64,000 nucleotides of DNA from Piezodorus guildinii (taxonomy: Eukaryota; Arthropoda; Insecta; Hemiptera; Pentatomidae), in NCBI GenBank assembly GCA_023052935.1, contig CM041298.1, positions 62,118,217 to 62,182,216 of the forward strand. The letters are read 5' to 3'. Under the pieces are notes generated by a model that worked only from the letters and a program-made list of their open reading frames with translations, ran no database searches and had not been told where the DNA came from. Position numbers and translations under genes: made by a program. Shown in pieces: positions 54,102-63,741 of the stretch. The first letter of the stretch is position 1. The number at the start of each line of letters is the position of its first letter.

Positions 54102-55643
54102 GTGTTAGATTGGTGCCGGCGGTGTGCAACTTGTGCCGCCTCTAATGGACCGATAAGGAAAAAGAAGGCACCTATGAAGAAATACAACGTAGGAGCACCA
54201 TTCGAGAGAATAGCGGTAGACATCGCTGGCCCTTTTCCTGTGACAGATAATGGCAACCGATACATTCTCGTGGCCATGGATTATTTTTCAAAGTGGGTGG
54301 AAGCTTACGCCCTTCCGAATCAGGAGGCCGCCACGGTTGCAGATGTTCTCGTGAAGCAGCTCGTCAGTCGGTTTGGGGTGCCCATGGAACTTCATGCTGA
54401 CCAAGGAAGAAACTTTGAGTCGGCAGTCTTCACCAGGATGTGCGAGGCTCTAGGAATACGGAAGACCAGAACGACGCCTCTTCACCCTCAGTCCGATGGC
54501 ATGGTAGAGCGCATGAACAGGACGATGGGTCGATATTTGGCCAAGGTAGTTTCTGACCATCAGCGAGACTGGGACCAATATCTTCATCTGTTCCTGCTAG
54601 CCTATCGTAGTTCAGTCAATGAAACGACAGGGCAGACCCCCGCCAATGTCGTGTTCGGTAGAGAACTACGCTTGCCTTGCGATCTGAAATTCGGTTTCAA
54701 GCCTGATGAGGAGGTCGCCGGAGAAGACTACGTCACGAACCTACGGAAGCGAATGAACACTATTCACGAGAAGGTTCGCACAAACATCCAGGGAGCAAGT
54801 GACAGAATGAAGGAGCGTTACGACATCAAGGCAGAGAAAGGTGGCTTCCAACCTGGAGACTTGGTCTGGCTACACGATCCTCGAAGAAGGCAAGGCTACT
54901 CACCGAAACTTCAAAACTCCTGGGACGGACCGTATGAGGTCATCAAGAGGATCAATGATGTCATCTATAGGATCAGGAAGCAGCCCAAAGGAAAACCCAA
55001 GGTAGTCCATTTCAACCGATTGGCTCCATACAAGGGAAACCATGGCCCTACAGAGGAACAGCAAGTGAGGAACCTCACCGACAAGGACCTAACTCCCCAT
55101 CCTAAGGCGCCAGACTCCCTTAGGGTAACGCAGACAGTTTACAGAGACATATTCTCGTTACCGGTAGACTATGCTCTAGCACATTGTGTCGCCGAACATC
55201 TGAGGAATTCCCGGGGGATTGCGACGGTCTTCAGGAAGAAGTTCGCTGGAATTGAAGAGCTGGAACGCCAGGGACCAAGAGTTGGGAAGACTCTCCATCA
55301 AGAGCATGAAGGCCGGCACCTGTTTTACTTGGTTACCAAGAGTTCATCAGAGCAGAAGCCGACATACGACACACTGCGCCGGAGTCTTGACGACCTGCGG
55401 AGAAAGCTTCTGGAACTGCGTGTCACCAAGCTCGCCATCCCGAAGTTGGGTTGTGGATACGATGGCCTGGAGTGGAGGATTGTCAGGAACATTGTAGAAG
55501 AGACGTTCGCCAACTCTGGAGTCATCATAACGGTATGCACGTTCAACCCCTGGAAAGACAAAACACCTACATCGGAGGAAGATCAGCATCGCTCAGCTTC
55601 TGCAATCTGTGCTCTGGGGCAGAGCACGTCTAAGAGGGGGTAG
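54102..55643 (+). CDS. pol: Pol, second part: integrase fused to TARG1/OARD1-like macrodomain
   Basis: 513 codons as an open frame; its ATG is internal, since the gene is continuous with the upstream part except for the break. Residues 1-25 carry the second half of the HHCC finger (CRRCATC). The catalytic core has Asp ~39 (AVDIAGPF), Asp ~100 (HADQGRNF) and Glu ~136 (SDGMVERMN), followed by a GPY/F-type module (WDGPYEVI). Residues ~345-490 form a macrodomain: YALAHCVAEHLR, RGIATVFRKKFAGIEEL, FYLVTKSS with Lys ~413, and KLGCGYDGLEW with Asp ~454. The Lys-Asp spacing of 41 equals that of the catalytic K84/D125 pair of human TARG1 (OARD1), which removes ADP-ribose from glutamate. The element may therefore reverse ADP-ribosylation; this is inference. 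The reading runs to just before the polypurine tract. Confidence 0.88.
   Translation: MLDWCRRCATCAASNGPIRKKKAPMKKYNVGAPFERIAVDIAGPFPVTDNGNRYILVAMDYFSKWVEAYALPNQEAATVADVLVKQLVSRFGVPMELHADQGRNFESAVFTRMCEALGIRKTRTTPLHPQSDGMVERMNRTMGRYLAKVVSDHQRDWDQYLHLFLLAYRSSVNETTGQTPANVVFGRELRLPCDLKFGFKPDEEVAGEDYVTNLRKRMNTIHEKVRTNIQGASDRMKERYDIKAEKGGFQPGDLVWLHDPRRRQGYSPKLQNSWDGPYEVIKRINDVIYRIRKQPKGKPKVVHFNRLAPYKGNHGPTEEQQVRNLTDKDLTPHPKAPDSLRVTQTVYRDIFSLPVDYALAHCVAEHLRNSRGIATVFRKKFAGIEELERQGPRVGKTLHQEHEGRHLFYLVTKSSSEQKPTYDTLRRSLDDLRRKLLELRVTKLAIPKLGCGYDGLEWRIVRNIVEETFANSGVIITVCTFNPWKDKTPTSEEDQHRSASAICALGQSTSKRG
55632..55640 (+). other. Polypurine tract
   Basis: AAGAGGGGG lies three bases before the 3' LTR and would prime plus-strand synthesis. 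It overlaps the end of pol. Confidence 0.85.
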
Positions 55644-56204
55644 TGCTACGGTCAAGACAATGACGGGTGGACCACGCCTGGAGGGGCCTAGATGAGGCTA
55701 GAGACTTCTGGACCTGGACAGTCCTCGAAGTGCCTGGAAAGGCCCACCACCCTACCTGCGCCCGGGTCTAGAAGATTCGGCGGTGGTACAAATAGGGGTC
55801 CCCTGAGTCTAGGTGAGTCAGTCCTAATCCGGCTCAACAAGCATCTGTGATGTATCAGTGAACAGTGACAGTGATCCGTTCGTGACAGTGTGACAGTGTA
55901 GTGAAACTGTGTGTCAGTATTGTGATAACCGGTCGGTGGGAAATTAGAAGACTGTAGTTTATATATAACTTATAGTTGTAAGTTTTAGAATAAATCTAGC
56001 ATATTGTATAAATTTACGTAAGTAGTTTAATTGTTAGGAATACCTGATTTTATATGTATACTGTTTAGTAGTAAGCTGGTAATTCCATTATTATTGTTAA
56101 TATAGTGGTTAGTAATCCCTTTGTATTTGTGTTTTCTGTATTAATAAACATCTGTAATTTGTAAACTCGAGTAGTTCATTTCTCACACCCAGTAGCCCGT
56201 AACA
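55644..56204 (+). repeat. 3' LTR
   Basis: 561 bp, identical to the 5' LTR by eye except for three substitutions in its last 40 bases (for example GTAAACTCGAG versus GTAAACTGGAG). Confidence 0.95.
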
Positions 56205-56252
56205 ATATAATTGTAATTTTTTTTTCTCTTCGATCATTTAAAGATATATATA

Positions 56253-56666
56253 TTGGGTTTTAAAATAAGTTCATAGCGCTTTTAACTGGTGATTTTAATA
56301 AAAACATCAGATTACTGTAAATATTTTCAATCGATTATATATGACCTATTTTGATATATTACGTGTTGCCATCATTCATCATTCTGGTTGTTTTAGGCTT
56401 ACGGATGGTGCTTTCTCCTAAGGCATCATCATTATACACACTAAATATATTGTTAACCGTCTATGATGCGGATTGTCCTTTACGGAAATAAAAATCATTA
56501 AATGACGAAAATGAATTATAAGCAAAATACCACTTAAAAATAAGGAACATTGATTGAAACTGAGTTTTTTAGAATATGTAAACATTATTGACCAAATAAA
56601 CATGATTTTATAAACAGAGAGAGAGAATCAAATTGAAAAACGCTACGAACGTGTTTCGCAAGCCAA
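56253..56666. mobile_element. Mariner-like non-autonomous element
   Basis: Imperfect inverted ends (TTGGGTTTTAAAATAAGTTC...AGCG and the complement of TTGGCTTGCG...GTTCGTAGCG) flanked by TA. The end sequence resembles mariner termini (AAGTTC(G/A)TAGCG). The ~410-bp interior has no transposase ORF. Confidence 0.55.
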
Positions 56667-56730
56667 TATTTATTGTAATAGAATGGAATAGAATAGAAAA
56701 TATTTTTTTATTTTGGGACAGAGTCCCTTA

Positions 56731-57534
56731 ATTTTCACAGATGGTTCAAAGTCGGACTCAGCCACTGGCTCAGCTTTTGTCACATCAGATTACACCTACA
56801 AGACGAAGCTACATCAGTTTTGCTCCGTCTACACAGCTGAAGTGAATGCGATCGCAATGGCTCTAGATTATTCCAGAACACTCCCTATAGAGAATATAAC
56901 CATAGCCTCAGACTCATTAAGCGCTCTAAAAGCACTAGAGAATATGTATTCCAACCATCCAGGAATTTTAAGAATCCTAGAATTAACCAAATTATTCGCT
57001 CAAGAAGGAAAAAGAATCCATTATGTGTGGATACCAGGCCATATGGGGATAATAGGAAACGAAATGGCAGATAAGGCTGCCAAAGAAGCCCTTACACTCC
57101 CAGGTCGTGGTAGGACACTACTGACACCATCAGAGCTAGCACGTCCACTAATGGAAAATGTATTGAAGAAATGGGAAGAAACTTGGAACAACAGCTATCC
57201 AAGTAAGCTAAAAGCGATTAAGAAAGAGGTAAAACCTTGGAAAACCTCAAGTCGCACCGACCGTAGAGAAGAGGTCGTCCTGGCCCGCTTGAGAATCGGA
57301 CACACACGGCTAACGCATGAACACATACTATCAAAAGAATTGCCCCCAAGATGCAAGCATTGTAGGGAAACCTTGACCATAGCTCATATTTTTGAAGAAT
57401 GTTCCTTCTACATCAGGCAGCTGAACAAAAATAAAATACCAAGCAACGTCGCAGATGCTTTGGGAAACAATGGAAAAAGGATTGATGAATTAATGTGTCT
57501 CCTCTCTCAAATGGATTTTTACAAGCTTATTTGA
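56731..57534 (+). pseudogene. I-like LINE ORF2 fragment: RNase H and C-terminal zinc motif
   Basis: The upstream ATG at 56713 lies in the host repeat; LINE-derived coding starts at IFTDGSKS (56731). RNase H motifs: the Asp of TDGS, Glu of AEVNAIAMAL, Asp of ASDSLSAL, and VWIPGHMGIIGNEMADKAA, so catalytic residues look present. A zinc-type C-terminus follows (CKHCRETLTIAHIFEEC). The 268-codon stretch is uninterrupted but lacks endonuclease and reverse transcriptase because of 5' truncation. It is closely related to the remnant at 11730-12155 and that at 61300-61790. Confidence 0.9.
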
Positions 57535-57541
57535 ACTACTC

Positions 57542-57560
57542 TTGTTTTCTTTGGACTTAA

Positions 57561-57612
<52 letters not shown>

Positions 57613-57854
57613 AATTTATTTTGTTTTATTTATTGATTTTTTTTTTAAATTTTATTTATTCATTTTTTATTTTTTCTCTATTATATTTTATTTTACTTAT
57701 TTTTGTAATTACTTTTCTAATTATTATATTTATTACCTTATTTTTCAATTAAATGTTATGTATTACTATTACTTATTTATTTTTATTATTATCTATTTTA
57801 TCTGCTTGTTTTTTATCTTTATTTATTATTATTATTTTTTATTTTATTTATTTT

Positions 57855-57886
<32 letters not shown>

Positions 57887-58020
57887 TTTATTTATTTATT
57901 CTTTTCTCTTGAATATTATCTAACAATCATTTATCTCAAGTAGAATTATACATATATTATAATATATTTTAATGAATATCTCTTTTAATATTTTAACTTA
58001 TACTATTTGTCTTAACTTAA
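57542..58020 (+). repeat. T-rich low-complexity 3' UTR
   Basis: Long runs of T with A (TTTATTTATT). The 133-codon Phe/Tyr/Ile-rich frame across it is an artefact of composition. Confidence 0.8.
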
Positions 58021-58309
58021 TCTTCTATAAAATGAATATATCTGGCACTAATGACCGCGATGTTTTGTGCCATTAAAATTTTAAAAACCAACCAACCAGA
58101 GTCCCTTAAGAATAAAAAATATGTACAATTAAGGCATACAATTTATCTGGTCTAAATACCAAACGATCATGATTAATTCTTATTTACAATGGTGTAAGAA
58201 CTAAAAAAAGAAATATAAAATTTAAAAATTAATTAATTAACTAAGTTAGGTATGAGCAATAAATAATATTTAATTTTTATGTTCAAAATATGATATTAGA
58301 TATAAAATG

Positions 58310-58620
58310 TCAGTATTGTTGAGCGTCTGTTTGAGAATACAGGAGGTATTGGAACAGTTGTAACTTGAATGATGATACAGAAGAAGCATGGCGGATATGA
58401 GTAGGTAGGGAGTTCCAGAGATTAGGAGAGCGGACAAGAAAGGAATGATAAAAAATTGTAGTTCTATGGGTAGTAATGTAAAGGTCAGAATGGTGAGACC
58501 TTATTTCGAAAGAGTGGATTGACGATTTAAATCGCAGAAGTCTGTGGATATAATGAGGGAGCTGGGTGTTAATGGCTTGGTAAAGTAATGATCCTAGGAA
58601 ATATTGTCTGCGGTAATAAT
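58310..58620 (-). pseudogene. L2/CR1-like LINE C-terminal coding fragment, copy A
   Basis: Translation includes a YQAINTQLPHYIHRLL segment and the typical end motif FLVRSPNLWNSLPTHIRHA followed by SFKLQLFQYLL. This matches the C-terminal end of L2/CR1-type pol (WNSLP...FK..L). The frame running further to 58708 reads into the RTE-like LINE next door and is not part of this gene. Confidence 0.75.
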
Positions 58621-58627
58621 TAATGTT

Positions 58628-59990
58628 TTTAGATTTATTTATTTTTTTCGTCAGGAATTTCTTCAATTTGAAGGTATCCTCAAGCAAACTCCTGCCCCAG
58701 CAGGTCATTCCATCCCTGCCGGTCCATCACGTCCTCCTCCGACAGCCCCCTACCAGCCATAATCTCCCCCACTCTATCCTTCCATCTAATCGGGGGTCTT
58801 CCTCTCCTTCTTCTACCATCTGCCTCCCAATCCATAATTATTTTAGGTAAGCGATTGTTCCCCATTCGTTTCACATGGCCGTACCACCTTAGCCTCCTTT
58901 CTTCCATCATCTCAAGAATGTTGTGCTTTATTTGATGTACTTCTCTTATAGTGAATTTTTTCACCTTTTCGATTCTTGATATCCTTGTCGCTCTCCTCCA
59001 AAAATCCATTTCAACAAGAACAAGAAAGAATTTTTTTTCCCCTGGGCTTCTGAGGGGCCATGTCTCCGAACCATACAACATTATGCTCTCTACCAATGCT
59101 TTGTATATGAGCTTCTTCGTTTTAATCAAAATATTGCTGCTCCAAAGTAATGAGTTGAGCATTCCTACTGTTTTTTTTCCCGCTTGTGATCCTTCTTTGG
59201 ATTTCTCTGCTCGGCCATTATATTCGATTATGGAGCCCAAATAACAAAACTGTTATTTCTGAATAGGTAACTTATATCCTCTTCATCTTGTGCAATTAGA
59301 AACTGATCATCACCAAATAATAAATGACATAGGTTTTTTTCTCCTAACTCGAGGCCCATTTTCTCACATTTCTGCATCCATCCTTTTAGGCATTCGTCAA
59401 GGGATATGTTGAATAGGGTGGGAGACATGCAGCATCCTTGCAGTAATCCTTTTCCGTTTTGAAATTCCCTTGACAATAACGGGCCTATTTTCATCTGGCT
59501 CCTATTATTTGAGGAAATCTCTCTAATAAGGTCCATGATTCCTTGGTCTATTCCAACCTTATTTAGGTATTTCCACATAAGTTTACGCTGTCATATGATT
59601 TTAAGCCAATAAAAATTAAATCTAGTTTTTTTTTACTTGTCCATTTGTTTCTCTAATAGCTGTCTCAGAATAAAAATATGGTCAATACAGGATCTCTTGG
59701 GTGTGAATCCGCACTGCTCCTCAGTTTGACCGTACTGCTCTTCCAGTTGTTCTTTTATAATTCTTCCTAATAGTTTCATGAATGGGTTTGTGACACATAT
59801 TCCACTTTAATTATCACATTTTTTTTTTTATCACCTTTCTTAAATAATGGTGTTAAATACCCTAACTTCATTTCTTGAGGTATGTCTCCACCCTTTAGGA
59901 TTTTATTAATAAGGTTTTCTTTTTTCATCCAGCTATTATCTTTATTTTTCTTGTACATTTATGTTATTCAGAAGGGAACTTGTCCCAGAA
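58628..59990 (-). pseudogene. RTE-like LINE reverse transcriptase, decayed
   Basis: Minus strand, in several frames. 59958-59776: IPQEMKLGYLTPLFKKGDKK. 59740-59640: EEQCGFTPKRSCIDHIF. 59578-59228: GLLQGCCMSPTLFNISLDE and the catalytic-like LLFGDDQFLIAQDEE. 59240-58680: the C-terminal region with MLYGSETWPLRS, RRLRWYGHVKRMG and RRRRGRPPIRWKDRV. The last two are hallmarks of RTE-type ORFs. Frameshifts and stops separate the pieces. The 3' end has an (AAAT)n tail at about 58630-58645. 5' truncated; an endonuclease is not seen. Confidence 0.85.
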
Positions 59991-60012
59991 TAAAGTTTTT
60001 TTTTTTTTTCAT
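59966..60012 (+). repeat. L2/CR1-like LINE 3' tip, plus orientation (copy D)
   Basis: AGAAGGGAACTTGTCCCAG followed by AATAAAG and a T-run, resembling the complement of the 3' ends of copies A-C. Very short. Confidence 0.45.
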
Positions 60013-60129
60013 TCCTTATATCATCTAACCTTAACTTCCTTTCTTTCCATTAGAGTGTTATATACCCCACGATTATGCAGGAATAATGTCCTGAACGCAA
60101 TTTAAACCTGCATAGAAATAGAAATAGAA

Positions 60130-60760
60130 AAATAATTTTTATTCTGGGACTGGGTCCCTTAAGAACAATATGATATGTACAATTAATATATAAAATGTGT
60201 CTGGCCACAAGACCAAAGGATTATAATTAATTCTTACTTACAAAGCTTCAAGAAGAAAATTAGGATACAATAAAATAAAAGAGTAAAATAACTAAAAGGG
60301 TAAAAAAAATGAATAACTTCTGATTTGTTGAACAAAACTTAACATTGAAACTGATTCATAATAATTGATCGATATAGAAACATGAACAATGAATAATAAA
60401 TTTTCTTTTCGAATAGATATTTAATTTCAAATATCAGGCTTGTGGAGCGTCTGTTTGAGATGACAATAGGTACTCGAACAGCTGGGACTTGAATGATGGT
60501 AGGGAAGAAGCATGGCGGATATGAGTAGATAGGGAATTCCTGAGAGTAGTAGAGCGGACAAGAAAGGAATGTTCAAAACTTGTTTTTCTGTGGGCAAGAA
60601 TATAAAGGTCAGAATGGCGCAATCTTGTTTGAAGGTAGCGGACTGACGATTTAAATTGCAGAAGTTTGTGGACATAGGGAGGTAGCTGGGAGTTGATGGT
60701 TTGGTAATAATACGATGTTCTTACATTACTTTCACTGCAAATAATGGAACAGTATGTATT
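60130..60760 (-). pseudogene. L2/CR1-like LINE 3' fragment, copy B
   Basis: Minus strand: coding at about 60434-60740 (YYYQTINSQLPPYVHKLLQF, HSFLVRSTTLRNSLSTHIRHA, SFKSQLFEYLL), then the 3' UTR with GGGACCCAGTCCC and a (CTATTT)n tail at about 60130. Clearly the same family as copy A. Confidence 0.75.
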
Positions 60761-60829
60761 TAACGAGGTGCTAATCGTTGGACACACATGTGAGGGTACA
60801 GGTACCACAAGATGAAGTCTAGTACTAGT

Positions 60830-61000
60830 GTTTATTCAAATGTTACGGCCACAACCCCGACCCGGGTATACCCCGACCCAGGTATTATTTCTGTATTCAG
60901 GTTATGAATATTCCGCCGAGTCCCGCTTAGAGATATTGTAATACGGCTGCATGTTTTATTCGGTAACAAAGCGACTCCTGATTTATAATGGCAAAGGCAG
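60830..61000 (-). repeat. LTR-like fragment (tentative)
   Basis: On the minus strand it reads toward GTTGTGGCCGTAACATTTGA then ATAAACACTAGTACTAGAC, resembling the 3' part of an LTR with a polyadenylation signal. No partner LTR is found in the window. Confidence 0.3.
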
Positions 61001-61299
61001 TTGAGCATGCCTACTTCTTGAAACTTTAATTCTACGGCAAGAGGTAGACAATGGCTTTGAAACATTCAACATCGGTGTTCTTTCCCTTTTTTTTTTTTTT
61101 TTTTTTGAACTTCGTTACGCTGGGTAAATATACTACCCCGGTGAAAGTGCTCTCTAAAAATATGAGAATGAATTTCTAAGAGATTCCGATAGGAAAGGCT
61201 AAAACATTATTAATATTTGTCTACTATTTTTTATCTGAACTACACTCATATGTATTTAGTGTAATGTTGAGGTGTTAAGAACGATAATTATTACAAATT

Positions 61300-61790
61300 A
61301 GAAACACCAAAGCCCCAGGTCTTCCAGGAATGCCCATACAACATTAATAAATTAAATGAAATAGGAATACCTCAAAACATTACAATAGCCTTAGGGAACG
61401 ATAGTAGCAGGGCTGGCAAAATAATATATTTTCAAGCTAACGTAAATCTATTAAAACCTTTCATATAAAAATAAATTACGTCAAGTAAAACAAAAAAATA
61501 ATTATTTTAATATTATAACTAACATCACAATAAAAATAATAACGCGTTTTAAAAAAGAAATAAAAGAAAAAAATAAACATGTATTTAGATATTATATTTT
61601 TTATTTCTTTTATAAATATTTGTTATTAATGTAATTTTATCTTTCTTTCCCTTTTTGTTATTTTCATTATTTTTTTTTTTTTTTACTTACTTATTTTTAT
61701 TTTTTAATAAAAATGATAAAATGATCGTTGTAAAATTAGTATCTGGTTTGGGCGATAATGACCTAGATCTTTTGTATGAAGAAACAGATT
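61300..61790 (+). pseudogene. I-like LINE 3' fragment
   Basis: From 61315 the translation QVFQECPYNINKLNEIGIPQ, followed by NITIALGNDS, matches the C-terminus of the I-like ORF2 at 56731 (HIFEECSFYIRQLNKNKIPS). A T/A-rich 3' UTR follows, ending near GGGCGATAATGACCTAGAT. 5' truncated within the zinc motif. Confidence 0.7.
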
Positions 61791-62059
61791 AAAAATTTAA
61801 ATTTTTTAAATTAGGATACGACAACCACTAGTCATGTTCGCCATTGCACTCTTTGATACATGTTATATGAGTATAAAAGTACAGTGAGAGTACTAATAAT
61901 GTTAGGGGGAAAAAAAAAGAAAAAAAATAACGTGTTCCTTGGTTCATTATTTATAGATATTCGTTCAATTTCACAGCCAACGGAGCTTCCGAGCAAGGAG
62001 GTGACCAGAACTAGATCATGCTCAAGCGCCAGCTTCCTCTAACTAATTTTTGGGTACCC

Positions 62060-62222
62060 ACTTTACAGAGACTGGGTGTGGCCCAGAAGGATCTTCATAC
62101 CCCAGGGTCGCTACATAGCTAAAATAATAGAATAAATAATTCTCAGAATTATTGGAAAAACCTGGGACCCGAAGAACAATAGGCTAGTGCTCTATGTACT
62201 AGACTATGCTGCTCTCCGATGT
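62060..62222 (-). repeat. tRNA-like SINE fragment
   Basis: Minus strand: GCATAGTCTAGTACATAGAGC (A-box-like) and TTCGGGTCCCAGG (B-box-like), followed by an A/T-rich body. Not a functional tRNA gene; the pairing is poor. Confidence 0.4.
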
Positions 62223-62280
62223 TAAGTTCATGAAGAAAGGAATTTAAGAAGAGGAGATAAAGATCGGTGTGAATCAGTAT

Positions 62281-62640
62281 AAATAAATAAATTCTCAATT
62301 ATCCTGGGACATGTTCCTTTAGAATGAAATATGCAGATTGTACAAAATGTGCTTTGCAGCCTAAGAGTAAATTAATTACATATAAACAAATTAATAATTA
62401 CTGATATAAAATAGAGATATTTAAATGAAAAAAACACACACACAAAATAAGCTTATTTACAATTCTATCGAGTCTGGATATTCATAAATTGATTAAATAT
62501 GTAGAATTTGAAGGTAGAAAGAGAGTTGGAGTGACGAATGAAAGGAGGGATAGAATTCCTTTAGGATTGAAGATGGAATGAGAAAGGATCGGTTGTAATG
62601 TTCAGTTCGGTGGGCCGTAGCACGGTAAGTAGAACAATAG
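62281..62640 (-). pseudogene. L2/CR1-like LINE 3' fragment, copy C
   Basis: Minus strand: an HRTEHYNRSFLIPSSILKEF-like segment, then the 3' UTR with GGAACATGTCCCAGGATAAT and an (ATTT)n tail at 62283-62293. More diverged than copies A and B. Confidence 0.6.
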
Positions 62641-63004
62641 GGTAGGGCTCTCGCACATCTGCCTGTGAGGCCGTGACGTCATATGCACCAAGCCGCACTA
62701 CCGCTCCTAGCTGGATTTTAATATTATAAACCCACATTACAAGTAGTATCGAACTCTAATTGCCTTCATAGTGAAATTTTATATAAAAACTGTATTTTAA
62801 AATGGTTTAGTATTGTAGTAATGGAAAAAAACATCTGTTATAAAATAAAATATGTATAATAAAAATGCTAAAACAGTTGTCTAAGCCAATTTAAACACAT
62901 ATTGAAAAGAATCCTTAGAACTTACAAATTAACGTAATATATATTTAAGTTAATCATTTAGAAATGTTACGATATTAAAATGTTTAATAGGTAGTACCTT
63001 ATGT
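62641..63004. other. Unassigned stretch
   Basis: A GTGACGTCAT motif near 62675 in a locally GC-richer segment; otherwise AT-rich, with no gene recognised. Confidence 0.35.
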
Positions 63005-63741
63005 TTTACCTGAATCGTTTCATTAATTCTTTATTTTTTTCATCTTCATTGATTTTTTTTCGTGCAGTGTCCGAAGTTTCATCTTTCTTCATTGCTCTTT
63101 TAAGTTCATTCTTCTTGTTCAGTTATTTTATTCTTATAAAGGATCGAGTTCTAACATATGTTGTACAAGCATTTTGCTTTTAATGTCGTTGTTATTGACT
63201 TTTAGAAAAAAGCTGTTCATATTTGATGAAATCATGTTTTAATTTAGTTATTACCTTTTGGGTACAATTTTGTTAATTTGTTAATGAAATGATTTTTTTC
63301 TTTTAGTTCTTTGTTTTTGTTTGTTAATTGGATGATCTGCACGTTATGATGAAATAAATGTTGATATTTATTAGAATCGAGTCTGTCTGAAGTTCCTCAG
63401 ATTTTGCTGTTTCTTTCTCCTGCCGAATTTCGTATTAATGAATTTACAGTTTTCATACAATTATGTTTATCTACACGAATTCCTCTTTCCGGTTGAAGAT
63501 GAAATGGTAGGTATTTTTTGTGTTGCTACAGAGGATTCTTTTGATTTAGGTGTGGGTGGTAGGCCTAATAATTCCGATTTTAAATTTTTTTCATAATCGC
63601 TCGGTAAGAAATGTTTCGTTTGTAGATATGCTGCCATTGTTTATAAAGATTTTTTTTTTGTTGAAAAACGTGTAATGGCAAGTTCAGTTTTTTAGCGTTA
63701 TCTGAATAGTTTGTACAACCGGCAACGACACAACATGGCAT
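63005..63741 (-). pseudogene. THAP-domain gene relic (transposase or host factor)
   Basis: Minus strand, ATG at 63741. The start MPCCVVAGCTNYSDNAKKLN then LPLHVFQQKK...QW fits the N-terminal half of a THAP zinc finger. After a frame change near 63640 the second half follows as TKHFLPSDYEKNLKSELLGL, keeping the His-Phe and Asp-Tyr-Glu positions; the Cys expected three residues before that His appears replaced. Further pieces (GIRVDKHNCMK, a Lys/Glu-rich coil) lie downstream in other frames. CAG/GTAAAA near 63010 could be a splice donor. THAP domains bind DNA and occur in host factors and in P-element/Kolobok-type transposases. No catalytic part is in the window. Confidence 0.5.

Larger units (their letters stand above)
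49684..56208 (+). mobile_element. Young Ty3/gypsy-type LTR retrotransposon
   Basis: Complete element 49688-56204 flanked by a 4-bp ATAT duplication (49684-49687 and 56205-56208). The two 561-bp LTRs differ by eye at three positions, all near the 3' end, implying recent insertion. Order: LTR, tRNA primer site, gag with SAP domain, pol with protease, reverse transcriptase, RNase H, integrase and a C-terminal macrodomain, polypurine tract, LTR. No envelope-like ORF is present. A frameshift lies in the integrase zinc-binding region. Confidence 0.95.
56720..58108 (+). mobile_element. I-like LINE, 5' truncated, with target duplication
   Basis: Insert 56731-58097, flanked by an exact 11-bp duplication AGAGTCCCTTA (56720-56730 and 58098-58108). 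It ends in an (AACC)n tail. It contains RNase H and the C-terminal zinc region only. The 3' UTR (57535-58090) is extremely T-rich with a (TA)n run at 57570-57596. Confidence 0.92.
56680..58622 (-). mobile_element. L2/CR1-like LINE 3' fragment, copy A (split by an I-like LINE)
   Basis: Minus strand: the C-terminal coding part is at 58310-58620, followed by the 3' UTR that ends with a TAAGGGACTCTGTCCC hairpin-like motif at 56714-56730 and an (ATTCT)n-type tail near 56680. The I-like LINE at 56731-58097 is inserted at AGAGTCCCTTA. Copies B (60130-60760) and C (62281-62640) are relatives. Confidence 0.75.

Noticed and set aside
54060..55643. An envelope gene in the gypsy element
   Set aside because: The C-terminal extension is a macrodomain; there is no signal peptide, transmembrane segment or separate ORF.
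57542..57943. 133-codon Phe/Tyr-rich membrane-like frame
   Set aside because: Low-complexity T-rich 3' UTR of a LINE.
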